From NCBI GenBank assembly GCA_029778965.1, contig JAKPBL010000052.1, positions 1-10,006 on the forward strand: DNA of 10,006 nt, given 5' to 3'. This document shows, in pieces, positions 1 to 7,430 of the stretch. The stretch's first letter is position 1. Each line of letters opens with the position of its first letter. This DNA comes from Bacteroidota bacterium (lineage in GTDB: Bacteria; Bacteroidota; Bacteroidia; Chitinophagales; Chitinophagaceae). Both the position numbers and the translations under genes were made by a program. The notes under the pieces are model-generated. The model was not told the origin of the DNA, made no database searches, and saw only the letters and a program-made list of their open reading frames with translations.

Positions 1-749
1 CTAAAAGCGCCATTTTCTGTGGCGCAGGGATAAAGGGCAATGGGCAAATCTGATTTTAACAAACGCGTAAAGGCATGGACATCGAGCGCTACGTTCCATT
101 CTCCGCCCGGAATGGAATTTGCGCCGGCATCGGCTCCGGCGGCAAGTGCCGGCAAAGCCGTACCGGCCGAGAGGTGAATCAGGCGGATTTTCTTTCGCAA
201 AAGATCGGGCTCGCGGTTATACGCAACGGCAAGAATCCTGGCGGACCCAAATGACAACACTTCGATCTTTTCTTTGCTTTCTCTAAGTATTTTTAAAAAG
301 AGGTTCACGCCTTCCTGCTGAAACGGAGGAATATCCAGCATCTTGTCTTCCTCCAACCGCATCGGATTCAGCGGCCCCATAGCGCATGGCACATTTCTAT
401 TGAAGATGTAATTCAATTGGAGTACAGGAATGAAACCCGCCTCCCTTGGTCCGCCGGGGTCTTTCCAAAGGGCAGGATGATCGGCTACCGGTTTGCGAAA
501 GGCATCGGTAATATCCAGTATAACTGCCCTCAGGTCGAGCTCAGGCAACGCATATCCCATGATCAGATCGAAGTTGTCGCCAGGATCCTGGTAAGGATGG
601 TACAGATCAGTGATATTAATGACAGGAATCCGCTGCGCCTGCATCTTTCTTATCCCATTTTGCTGGGCCTTGGCTTCATTGAAGACCAAAATGCTCAACG
701 CCAAGCCAAGCAGCGCGAATCCACCGTTTGTATAACCTCTTAATTTCAT
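1..749 (-). CDS. Divergent nucleoside-hydrolase-like exported protein (3' end beyond window)
   Basis: An open frame starts with ATG at 749 and runs without a stop to the left edge (249 codons), so the C-terminus is missing. Residues 1-28 form a Sec signal peptide: basic start, hydrophobic stretch at about 11-23, and AKA before QQ as signal peptidase I site, so the product should be a soluble periplasmic protein. By eye it follows the nucleoside hydrolase fold: 'PVINITD' (42-48) matches 'PVIFDTD' of the upstream nucleoside hydrolase, and 'GGEWNVALD' (215-223) matches its 'KEFNVVKD'. The N-terminal Asp cluster is altered: the first Asp of DTD is Ile46, and the DYDD block reads DNFD (58-61) after an insertion. 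The Asp equivalent to the usual general base (Asp48) and one calcium-type Asp (Asp61) appear kept. It lies 22 bp after the ribokinase stop, so is probably co-transcribed. It may hydrolyse an unusual riboside or be a non-catalytic homologue. Family assignment is fairly sure; activity is not. Confidence 0.8.
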   Translation of the reverse strand, partial: MKLRGYTNGGFALLGLALSILVFNEAKAQQNGIRKMQAQRIPVINITDLYHPYQDPGDNFDLIMGYALPELDLRAVILDITDAFRKPVADHPALWKDPGGPREAGFIPVLQLNYIFNRNVPCAMGPLNPMRLEEDKMLDIPPFQQEGVNLFLKILRESKEKIEVLSFGSARILAVAYNREPDLLRKKIRLIHLSAGTALPALAAGADAGANSIPGGEWNVALDVHAFTRLLKSDLPIALYPCATENGAF

Positions 750-771
750 ACACGGTACCGGTTGTTCAAAA

Positions 772-1692
772 TCATGAAAGGTTGTCCATTAGTTTCTCCA
801 CCTCTTTCAAATACGGCATCGACGCCTGCGCACCCATTCGCGTAACAGAAATGGCCGCAGCCCGACAGGCAAAGGAAATGGATGACTCCCAGTCTCTTCC
901 TGATGTAATGCCTACCGCCAATACCCCGTTAAATACGTCGCCGGCGGCGGTGGTGTCTACCGCGTTTACCCTGGGCGCCTTCACCAGCATTTCTATTGCA
1001 TGATTCTTAAAAAAAGCCCCTTCCGAACCCATCGTTATAATGGCATTTTTAACACCCATCGACATCAGTTTCTCTGCAGCCTGCGCTGCGGAGATTCTAT
1101 CGGTCACTTTTATGCCTGTCAATATCTCCGCTTCCGTTTCATTTGGCGTAACAAGATATAAGTATCCAAATAGCTCAGCCGGCAGCTTTTGAGCGGGAGC
1201 GGGATTAAGGATGACTTTTTTGCCCAATTCAAAAGACTTTTTTGCTGCATACAGCACACTATCTATCGGGATCTCCAGTTGCAGTAATACAACATCCGCC
1301 TCGCTAATAGCGGCATGCGCCGATTCAATGTCCGCCTGAGACAGCTCTTCGTTGGCACCGGCGGCTACCACAATTTCATTTTCACCTTTTGCGTCTACCA
1401 AAATAAGAGCGGTGCCCGAAGACTTGTTTGTATCTTTCCCGATATAGCGCGTAACAATTCCTTCTTTCTTGAATTCTTCCACAGCCCGCTGCCCGAAAAT
1501 ATCATCGCCGGTATGGCAAATCAAGGTCACGTTGCTGCCCATCCTGGCGGCCGCGACAGCCTGGTTGGCTCCTTTTCCGCCGGAAAACATGAAAAACTCT
1601 CCTCCCAGAATGGTTTCTCCCGGAATAGGAAACTTAGTCGTCTTAACCACCATATCAGTATTGGAACTTCCCACTACAACGATTTTCGACAT
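772..1692 (-). CDS. rbsK: Ribokinase (PfkB family)
   Basis: This cytoplasmic kinase of 306 residues, the usual ribokinase length, would phosphorylate D-ribose with ATP to ribose-5-phosphate, feeding the pentose phosphate pathway. Visible motifs are the N-terminal sugar-binding 'GSSNTDMV' (8-15), the PfkB signature 'GGKGANQA' (38-45), 'NPAPA' (163-167), 'TPNETEAE' (182-189), the anion-hole and catalytic block 'DTTAAGD' (246-252, catalytic Asp252), and 'SVTRMGAQ' (282-289). The AAGD form and the TRxGAQ ending resemble true ribokinases rather than fructokinases, which usually have GAGD. There is no signal peptide. The ATG at 1692 gives 'MSKIVVVGSSN', the normal family start. It sits 33 bp after the permease stop and 22 bp before the next gene, and is the only soluble cytoplasmic protein of the operon, as expected for the last step of ribose capture. 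Stop is TGA. Confidence 0.96.
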   Translation of the reverse strand: MSKIVVVGSSNTDMVVKTTKFPIPGETILGGEFFMFSGGKGANQAVAAARMGSNVTLICHTGDDIFGQRAVEEFKKEGIVTRYIGKDTNKSSGTALILVDAKGENEIVVAAGANEELSQADIESAHAAISEADVVLLQLEIPIDSVLYAAKKSFELGKKVILNPAPAQKLPAELFGYLYLVTPNETEAEILTGIKVTDRISAAQAAEKLMSMGVKNAIITMGSEGAFFKNHAIEMLVKAPRVNAVDTTAAGDVFNGVLAVGITSGRDWESSISFACRAAAISVTRMGAQASMPYLKEVEKLMDNLS

Positions 1693-1725
1693 GAAATTTC
1701 AGATTAAAGATTACTGTTTTAATTG

Positions 1726-2721
1726 TTACCTGGCATAGATGATTAGGGCGATACCCGCCAGGTATAAAAGCAGCATTATATTCAAAATGGATCCGACGCC
1801 TTTTGGCGCATGCTTAAATTCCTTCCAGATAAAAATCCCCCAAATGGCGGCAACAACGGTAGCGCCCTGCCCTAGCCCATAAGAAATAGCCGGGCCGGCC
1901 TTCCCCGAGGCAATAATGCTAAACAGCATTCCTACACACCACAACGCCCCGCCCAAAATACCGGTTAAATGATTGCGAAATCCGCCCTTGAAATATTGGC
2001 TGAAGCTAACCGCGTCGCCCACAAACGGTCTTTTCATGATATAGGTATTGAAAATGAAATTGCTGATCAAAACGCCGACAGCAAAAAACACCATAGCCGA
2101 GTAAGGACTGAGCTTTCCGGCTTCGGGAAGCATAAAATCGCTAAACATGGCTTTTGCGACAAAACGATAAAAGAAGCCCATTAACACACCGGCTGCCACA
2201 GAAAGCGCCAGCCCCCTGGAAGAAGGTCCCGTATTGGCATTGGATAGTTTTTTATACGCCCTTGCATTGAGCATTATGGCCACAGCAATAAGCGCAACGC
2301 CGCCAAACAGGAAAACGGCATTGCTCTGCGGTGCATTGATATAATTGACCAGCACGCCAAGCACCAGGGCGATGCCTATGCCTACGGGAAAAGCCACAGA
2401 CATGCCGGCAATTGCAATGGCGGCTACCAGTAGAATATTGGCGGCGTTGAAGATCACGCCGCCGAGCAGGGCCGATAAAAGATTGCGGTTGTCTGCCTGC
2501 AACAGGTCTGCTACAAATCCCCTGCCGGCAACGCCATGGCTGCCCAATGTGAATGCGAAAACCAGGGCTGTCAACGATATTCCTATTACATAGTCCCAGT
2601 AGAACAATTCGAATCGCCACGTATTTGCGGCCAGTTTTTGGGTGTTGGCCCACGAACCCCAGCATATCATCGTGATGAAACAGAATAACACTGCGGTTGA
2701 ATAGTTTTCCAGTATGAACAT
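1726..2721 (-). CDS. Inner-membrane sugar permease, GRP/RhaT-like (probable ribose transporter)
   Basis: A 331-residue hydrophobic protein with about ten membrane segments by eye (roughly 8-24, 42-60, 82-106, 108-128, 133-152, 170-190, 205-226, 250-270, 276-299, 309-329) and short loops. This is the layout of the drug/metabolite transporter superfamily, glucose/ribose porter and RhaT branch, in which transport is driven by ion gradient rather than ATP. Recognisable family wording is 'CWGSWANTQK' (20-29) in the first segment, 'FPVGIGIALVLG' (111-122), and 'WGIFIWKEFK' (294-303) near the end. Similar proteins in Bacteroidota are often labelled DMT permease or ureide/sugar permease. Its place between a nucleoside hydrolase and a ribokinase argues for ribose as cargo; the corresponding gene in the B. 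thetaiotaomicron rus locus is rusT, as I recall. The start at 2721 is 34 bp after the nucleoside hydrolase stop. A nucleoside or ureide substrate cannot be excluded. Confidence 0.88.
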   Translation of the reverse strand: MFILENYSTAVLFCFITMICWGSWANTQKLAANTWRFELFYWDYVIGISLTALVFAFTLGSHGVAGRGFVADLLQADNRNLLSALLGGVIFNAANILLVAAIAIAGMSVAFPVGIGIALVLGVLVNYINAPQSNAVFLFGGVALIAVAIMLNARAYKKLSNANTGPSSRGLALSVAAGVLMGFFYRFVAKAMFSDFMLPEAGKLSPYSAMVFFAVGVLISNFIFNTYIMKRPFVGDAVSFSQYFKGGFRNHLTGILGGALWCVGMLFSIIASGKAGPAISYGLGQGATVVAAIWGIFIWKEFKHAPKGVGSILNIMLLLYLAGIALIIYAR

Positions 2722-2755
2722 ATTACTTGCTTTTGATCTTGATTGGTGGTGGCTA

Positions 2756-3760
2756 TTATTTTCTTTGAACGGGTTGGTGCATAATCAGGTCATTGATCAG
2801 CTTTTCCATATCAGGCGCTGGCATTTTTTGTGTCAAATAGCAGTCCCTGGCGCCCGCAGTATTCCAGCCATTGGTGCCGTCTTCATAACAAATCATTTTA
2901 CCCTGCACTGTATCAAAATATTTCTGATATCCTCTAACGGCCACCAGCACTGCTGTTTCGTCCCAACTCATACGGCCGTATTTGTCGTTCGGATCCAACG
3001 GGATGCTCCGCGCAAATGCATCCTTCACCGGCGAGTGGGCAATATCGCTATTGACGATGGGCAGACCGGTGTGGATGTTCACGCCGATTTCAAAACCGCT
3101 AAAAACAATAGCCGTGGGCCACTCGTCGAAGGTGATTTTTGAGGCAGTCAGATCTTTTACCACATTGAATTCTTTAAAGCGGCCCATTTCGCCGTCAAAT
3201 CTTCCGGCCATGCAGACGAGCTGTTTAACCTTTTTTGCCACCAGCGCTTTGCCGGGCAAGGGCGTGTATTCATCAGGACCGGATGCCAGTAGATTTGCCA
3301 TATTGGAAAGAAAACCTACTGTTACGATGGTTACGCTTGTATCGGGCTGCGCAGCGAGGATTTTCCGGTAGAGTTTCAGGGCATCTTCTGCCTGCTCGTT
3401 GGTCTTAATGGCATGGGGGTAATTCGCCACGATCAAGGAATCCCATTTTTGAGGCGCTTTCATGTCAACGGCGTCTCCCCTGATGACGCCAACCGGAATG
3501 TCAGGCCGGTTGAAATAGGTGTTCAGCACGCTGAGTACTGCAGCAATCCGGTCGTGCTTATTGCTTGCCATCGTCGCCAGGATTGTACATTCGCCACTGT
3601 CGGCCATGGCGTGCAGCAAAGCTATGGCGCCTACATCGTCATAATCAGGCCCTATATCCGTATCAAAAATGACCGGCACGGAATGGTCGGTTCTTTTTAC
3701 AGATCCAGTCTTACAGGCGATCAACGTGGTCATCAGTACGAGCAGAAAGAATAATTTCAT
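2756..3760 (-). CDS. Nucleoside hydrolase, lipoprotein (IU-NH family)
   Basis: This 334-residue enzyme would split the N-glycosidic bond of ribonucleosides into ribose and free base, using a calcium-bound active site. The N-terminus is a lipoprotein signal with lipobox 'LIAC' (Cys16), so the protein is anchored in a membrane; the residues after Cys16 (KTGSVKR) are basic, unlike the acidic signals that favour surface display, which suggests it faces the periplasm. Family hallmarks are the Asp cluster 'DTDIGPDYDD' (33-42), 'GFLSNMANLL' (149-158) in the middle, 'KEFNVVKD' (196-203) corresponding to the EFN…D substrate-binding region, and 'SWDETAVL' (265-272) carrying the C-terminal metal-binding Asp267. 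All expected key residues appear present, so it should be active. The ATG at 3760 follows an A-rich stretch (TTTAAAAAAGA) and is 16 bp after the glycosidase stop. Base preference cannot be read from the sequence. Confidence 0.95.
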   Translation of the reverse strand: MKLFFLLVLMTTLIACKTGSVKRTDHSVPVIFDTDIGPDYDDVGAIALLHAMADSGECTILATMASNKHDRIAAVLSVLNTYFNRPDIPVGVIRGDAVDMKAPQKWDSLIVANYPHAIKTNEQAEDALKLYRKILAAQPDTSVTIVTVGFLSNMANLLASGPDEYTPLPGKALVAKKVKQLVCMAGRFDGEMGRFKEFNVVKDLTASKITFDEWPTAIVFSGFEIGVNIHTGLPIVNSDIAHSPVKDAFARSIPLDPNDKYGRMSWDETAVLVAVRGYQKYFDTVQGKMICYEDGTNGWNTAGARDCYLTQKMPAPDMEKLINDLIMHQPVQRK

Positions 3761-3776
3761 GGGTCTTTTTTAAATG

Positions 3777-5384
3777 TCATTCGGTATTGCGGCTGGGCTT
3801 TTTCGCCACCTGTATGCGGTACAAGGTTTGGCCGGCGGGCTGCAGTTCATTGCGCTGAAACCCAACATCGCCAGTTACAGTGAAAGATCCTTCTTTATTC
3901 ATGAATCCCGACTGCACTTTTTTTATGGTGCCGTTATTGAGATGAATGAGCGCCGCGGCAGTGGTGTAAACCAGCAGGTACGTTCCTCTGTCGATAAGAA
4001 ATCCAATTGCGGCGTTATTGCTGCTGAATGTAAATGAGCTGTTGGAAGTGCGGAGGCTTTCGGTTATTGCCTGTTGTGGCTGGTCTGTGCGCACATTAAA
4101 GACCGCAAAATCAACTTTGCCGGCAAGCAAGAGGTCGGGGCCGGCAGCCAGCAACCCGGTTAACAACTGGCGTGTTTTTGCCGTGTGCGGCTTTTCCTTC
4201 AGATCCCAGGTGTAAATCCCGTGGTCGATCTGGTCTTTGTAACCGGGGCTGGCATTGCCGATAAAGAATTTGCTGGTCGCCAGATCGTAAATATTGTAAC
4301 CACTTCCCAGCGCCGCGGCTGCAAGCATCAGGGTGGGGGTATTGGTATACGTACCCTTATTTTCTGCAACCAGCGCGTAGTTGTTGTGCAGGGAGCCATA
4401 AGCCAGTACTTCCTCCCTGATTTCCGCTACTTTGTTTTTATAAGGATCAACGCTTATAAAATCAATTCCATCCAGCGCAAGCACATCAGCTGGCTTTGCA
4501 ACAGGAGCCTCGGGATACGGGTCAACACCATTTCCTGAAATAAGGTTTACTCGCGTAGCCACTTTATAGCTGCTGTTTTTAACAGCCAGGCCCACTGCAT
4601 CAAGAGCTTCGAGGGTCATTTTCCAGGCCTGCGCTTTCGTCAGCGCTGTGCCATCGCGAAACCGGTATTCTTTCTGGTCCATCCTCCATCGCACGAAGCC
4701 ATCGGGTTCGTTATGCACCTGTACGGAAATGACCGGTCTTTTTTTCCAGTTTGCGTCATCCCATTTCCTTATGTGATCCATCAACCTGGTTATGGCGCCG
4801 GTTTCTCTTTCTAGTATCCATTTGTCATTCAATATCAGCGCATAGCTATGACCGTAATATCCCCAGAAAACGCCTTCATCTTTTCTTAAAAGGCGCTTCG
4901 ATTCGATGCCTAAGATATAATCCGGAACGAGGTAAGAAAACGAATCTCCGATCATGTTGGTGCTGAACCAGAGCAGTTCCAGCCGAAGCTGGTATTTATT
5001 CGCCAGCGCCAATACGTGGTCGACCAGCGAAAAATCAAAGCTGTTTTCCGCTGGCTCTACCGCTCTCCACCATATGGGAACCTGCACGCAATTCACTCCC
5101 AGCTCGTGGGCCCTGGCAAAATAGTTCCCGATCGACGGAATATCCAGCCGGTCGCAATTGATCAATGCATCCAGTCGTATCTGTGCTCCAAAAACCGGGA
5201 AGGGGTGGCCTTCTACTTCCATGAACGTATTGCCATTTTGGCTGACCATGCGGCTCACCACTATGCCGGGAAGGGGTGCGGTATCCGGGAACGACCGGTC
5301 ATTCGCTTGCGGCTCCCGGCCCGAAGCCAGGCAGCCAAAAAGCAGGGAGAGTAGTAGCAATTGTATTTTCCTTATCTGTACCAT
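3777..5384 (-). CDS. Lipoprotein glycoside hydrolase, clan GH-A (beta-galactosidase-like)
   Basis: A 535-residue predicted lipoprotein (lipobox 'LFGC', Cys18) with a TIM-barrel glycosidase domain. 'HPFPVFGAQIR' (60-70), 'GVNCVQVPIWWRAVEPAENSF' region (96-116) and 'LRLELLWF' (133-140) resemble the N-terminal barrel of GH35/GH42-type beta-galactosidases, including the Caulobacter-type group with a DUF5597 tail. 'VHNEPDG' (223-229) supplies the probable acid/base Glu226 of the NEP motif, and 'LVAENKG' (338-344) the probable nucleophile Glu341. The C-terminal part (from about 390) looks like a beta-sandwich accessory region; the family is possibly DUF4978, which I cannot confirm. In the B. thetaiotaomicron ribose locus an equivalent gene, rusGH, occupies the same position after rusD. 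The substrate is unknown: a riboside, or a galactoside attached to ribose, are both guesses. The start at 5384 lies 53 bp after the SusD stop, behind a strong stem-loop. Stop is TGA. Confidence 0.85.
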   Translation of the reverse strand: MVQIRKIQLLLLSLLFGCLASGREPQANDRSFPDTAPLPGIVVSRMVSQNGNTFMEVEGHPFPVFGAQIRLDALINCDRLDIPSIGNYFARAHELGVNCVQVPIWWRAVEPAENSFDFSLVDHVLALANKYQLRLELLWFSTNMIGDSFSYLVPDYILGIESKRLLRKDEGVFWGYYGHSYALILNDKWILERETGAITRLMDHIRKWDDANWKKRPVISVQVHNEPDGFVRWRMDQKEYRFRDGTALTKAQAWKMTLEALDAVGLAVKNSSYKVATRVNLISGNGVDPYPEAPVAKPADVLALDGIDFISVDPYKNKVAEIREEVLAYGSLHNNYALVAENKGTYTNTPTLMLAAAALGSGYNIYDLATSKFFIGNASPGYKDQIDHGIYTWDLKEKPHTAKTRQLLTGLLAAGPDLLLAGKVDFAVFNVRTDQPQQAITESLRTSNSSFTFSSNNAAIGFLIDRGTYLLVYTTAAALIHLNNGTIKKVQSGFMNKEGSFTVTGDVGFQRNELQPAGQTLYRIQVAKKPSRNTE

Positions 5385-5404
5385 AAGCTGCGTTCAATAT
5401 TGAT

Positions 5405-5430
5405 CCGGCAGCGGGCATTGCCGCTGCCGG
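5405..5430 (-). other. Perfect GC-rich stem-loop between susD-like and glycosidase genes
   Basis: An exact 10-bp inverted repeat: CCGGCAGCGG (5405-5414) and CCGCTGCCGG (5421-5430), separated by a 6-base loop. On the transcribed strand it begins 7 bases after the SusD TAA stop and ends 20 bases before the glycosidase ATG. It is not followed by a T-run (next bases are ATCAATATTG), so it does not look like an intrinsic terminator. A likely role is protecting the 3' end of the processed susCD message or partly attenuating downstream expression, so that the abundant SusCD pair is made in excess of the enzymes. The structure is seen; the role is inferred. Confidence 0.7.
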
Positions 5431-5437
5431 CAAGAGA

Positions 5438-7420
5438 TTACCATTTGGGCCCTTCATTGGCCACCAGCGGCCAGCCGGGATTTTGATACAACGGAGATTG
5501 CGTTGCATCTCCGTTTCCCGTGATAAGAAAGTGCTGAATGGCTATCGACTCTAAGTAATGAGCCATATTCCAACGATATCCGTCGTAAACGCGGTTATTT
5601 GAAAAGATATGATAGGGTGACAGATATTTGCTGAACGACTTGGGAGATACATTCCCTCCTTCTTTCAGCAGGCCAGCATATGGCTCCAGTGTTGCGGTAT
5701 AGTCCCACAGGTTGATCCCCTGTATGTGATAGGGCGTATTGATCATTTGGTCCATTGCCCGCCATCTTCTGATGTCCATTGGTCGAAAGCCTTCCGCCAT
5801 CAATTCGCAACGTCGTTCTCGCCTGATATTGTACAAGGTAGCGTCTACCATTTTCCCGCCCGAATAGGCGCCCCAGTCGGTCTCCGCTTCTTTGCTCATA
5901 TCGGTCAGCGAAATGGTGCTTTGGTAGTCTTCATTAACCAGGGCCCTTCTGCGGATCGCTTTCCAGTACGTATCGGCCACACCATCTATTTGCCCGGTCT
6001 TCTCGTAACAAGCTTCGATGTAATTCAAGTAGGCCTCCACCGCCCGGAAGATGATGCTTCCGGCTGTGCTTTGGTTCTGATTGGTTTGAAAGCCGTCGAA
6101 ATTCAGGCCTTTCCGGATGGCATAACCGGTTGTATATTTCAGCGAGGGCGTGGCGGATGTTATGTCGGGGTAGGGTTCTGTTTTTACGCCCTGTTGCCCC
6201 GGATCAGAATGCAGGTTGTTGTCTCCTGGCTTTTTGAAGAATATCCTGGCCCTTGAATCCCTGTTTTTTGTCAGCAGCAAAAGATCATCGTCTCCCCAGT
6301 ATGCAGCCGGGTCGGCGGTTTTGTAAGGCGCTTTATATGTCGGTTTGCCATCGCTCATCAAAAACGCATTGATCATGCTTCTCGTGGTGCCATAACCGTT
6401 ATTGCCTTTGGTCATGAACTCCTGGGTGGTGTTGGTAACGCCCAAGCCGAAATCATACTGCTTCCACAAAATAATTTCAGGGAAAGGACTCATATCGGTT
6501 GCGCCGAACATATTGAAATATGGATTGGCAGGGTCTGTTGTATTTGCCTGGTATGTTCCGGTATTGTATACGAGTGCATATTTGTCGGCAACTGCTTTTG
6601 CTTCTGTCATTGCCTCAGTGAGAAAAAAGTTGATTTCGTTTTCAATGCTTCCCGAGGGAAAATTATAGGATGCATTCTTTTCCTTGCCCGGCCATCCGGG
6701 TCCGTTGGGAACAAATGCCGTTCCCTGGAAGTATTTCAGCCAGGTTCCTTCATAAAGGGCAACCCTTGATTTGAACAATCGTACGGCATCCCTGCCCAGG
6801 CGGTTTTTTCCGCCTGTGGGCGCTGTTTCCGACATAAGATCCAAAGCCTGGTTCAGGTCGTCCAGTATGAAGCGGGCCACTTCGTTTCGTGGCGCTCTTT
6901 TGCTTGCCTCGATCAGGGTCGGAAGATCGTTTGAGTACAGGTCTTTTACAATAGGGAAATCGCCCAGCGCCATTAGCTTATTAAAATAGTTAAACGCCCT
7001 GAAAAAATATACTTCGCCTATATAGTGCCGGATATTTGCATCCACGCCGGTTATTTTCCCTTCCTTTAGCAGAGGAAGTACCTTATCGAAGAAATAATTA
7101 CATCGGTAGACGACATCGAAAGAATAGGATCCGCCGGTCTGCCCCACCCGCCAGAACCCGGGGGCGAAAATATCGCTTGGCGTCACGTATGCCATATTAT
7201 CGGTGTTGTTATCGTACTGGAACGTACCCCAATCCCACTGGCCGTGCACCGGCAGAATATTGTACAAATCGGTTGCGTAAGACGCGATGTTGGATTCTGT
7301 TGTCAGGTATTGTTCAGGCGTAAGGCTGGATAAGGGTTCTTTGTCGAGGAATTTGTTGCAGGAGACAAAGCAGCTGCCTGCGAGGAGTGCAATTATTATA
7401 TGTATGATGCGCTTGGACAT
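5438..7420 (-). CDS. SusD/RagB-family outer-membrane nutrient-binding lipoprotein
   Basis: A 660-residue SusD-like protein, at the long end of the usual 500-650 range. Lipobox 'FVSC' gives Cys21 as the lipidated residue, followed by 'NKFLDKEPLSSLTPEQYL', the typical start of mature SusD proteins. The helical TPR-like core includes 'GEVYFFRAFNYFNKLMALGD' around 154-173, the conserved 'ExxFxRAxxY…LxxxxGDxP' region, and the C-terminal RagB/SusD portion includes 'RRERRCELMAEGFRPMDIRRW', the highly conserved RxxRRxELxxEGxRxxDLxRW block. It ends in 'LYQNPGWPL', a common family ending. It acts as the lid on the SusC barrel, binding ligand at the cell surface. It begins 10 bp after the SusC stop, so translation is probably coupled. 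Ligand is not readable from sequence; neighbours point to ribose or nucleoside-containing compounds. Confidence 0.97.
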   Translation of the reverse strand: MSKRIIHIIIALLAGSCFVSCNKFLDKEPLSSLTPEQYLTTESNIASYATDLYNILPVHGQWDWGTFQYDNNTDNMAYVTPSDIFAPGFWRVGQTGGSYSFDVVYRCNYFFDKVLPLLKEGKITGVDANIRHYIGEVYFFRAFNYFNKLMALGDFPIVKDLYSNDLPTLIEASKRAPRNEVARFILDDLNQALDLMSETAPTGGKNRLGRDAVRLFKSRVALYEGTWLKYFQGTAFVPNGPGWPGKEKNASYNFPSGSIENEINFFLTEAMTEAKAVADKYALVYNTGTYQANTTDPANPYFNMFGATDMSPFPEIILWKQYDFGLGVTNTTQEFMTKGNNGYGTTRSMINAFLMSDGKPTYKAPYKTADPAAYWGDDDLLLLTKNRDSRARIFFKKPGDNNLHSDPGQQGVKTEPYPDITSATPSLKYTTGYAIRKGLNFDGFQTNQNQSTAGSIIFRAVEAYLNYIEACYEKTGQIDGVADTYWKAIRRRALVNEDYQSTISLTDMSKEAETDWGAYSGGKMVDATLYNIRRERRCELMAEGFRPMDIRRWRAMDQMINTPYHIQGINLWDYTATLEPYAGLLKEGGNVSPKSFSKYLSPYHIFSNNRVYDGYRWNMAHYLESIAIQHFLITGNGDATQSPLYQNPGWPLVANEGPKW

Positions 7421-7430
7421 AATTAATGGT

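Noticed and set aside
417..743. Plus-strand open frame of 108 codons
   Set aside because: The opposite strand holds a signal-peptide protein with nucleoside hydrolase similarity through the whole interval, which explains the region better.
753..760. CGGTACCG palindrome before the last gene as an operator
   Set aside because: Only 8 bp and unique in the gap; this is expected by chance and too short to support a binding site.
1693..1725. Internal Bacteroidota promoter before the ribokinase
   Set aside because: A TAATCTTT stretch loosely resembles the TAnnTTTG element, but the final G is missing and no TTTG element lies at the right distance upstream.
5405..5430. Hairpin as an intrinsic terminator
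   Set aside because: No T-tract follows on the transcribed strand, and functionally linked genes continue in the same direction 20 bases later.
5726..6256. Plus-strand open frame of 176 codons
   Set aside because: It is antisense to the most conserved part of the SusD-like gene and its protein shows no domain or plausible start context.
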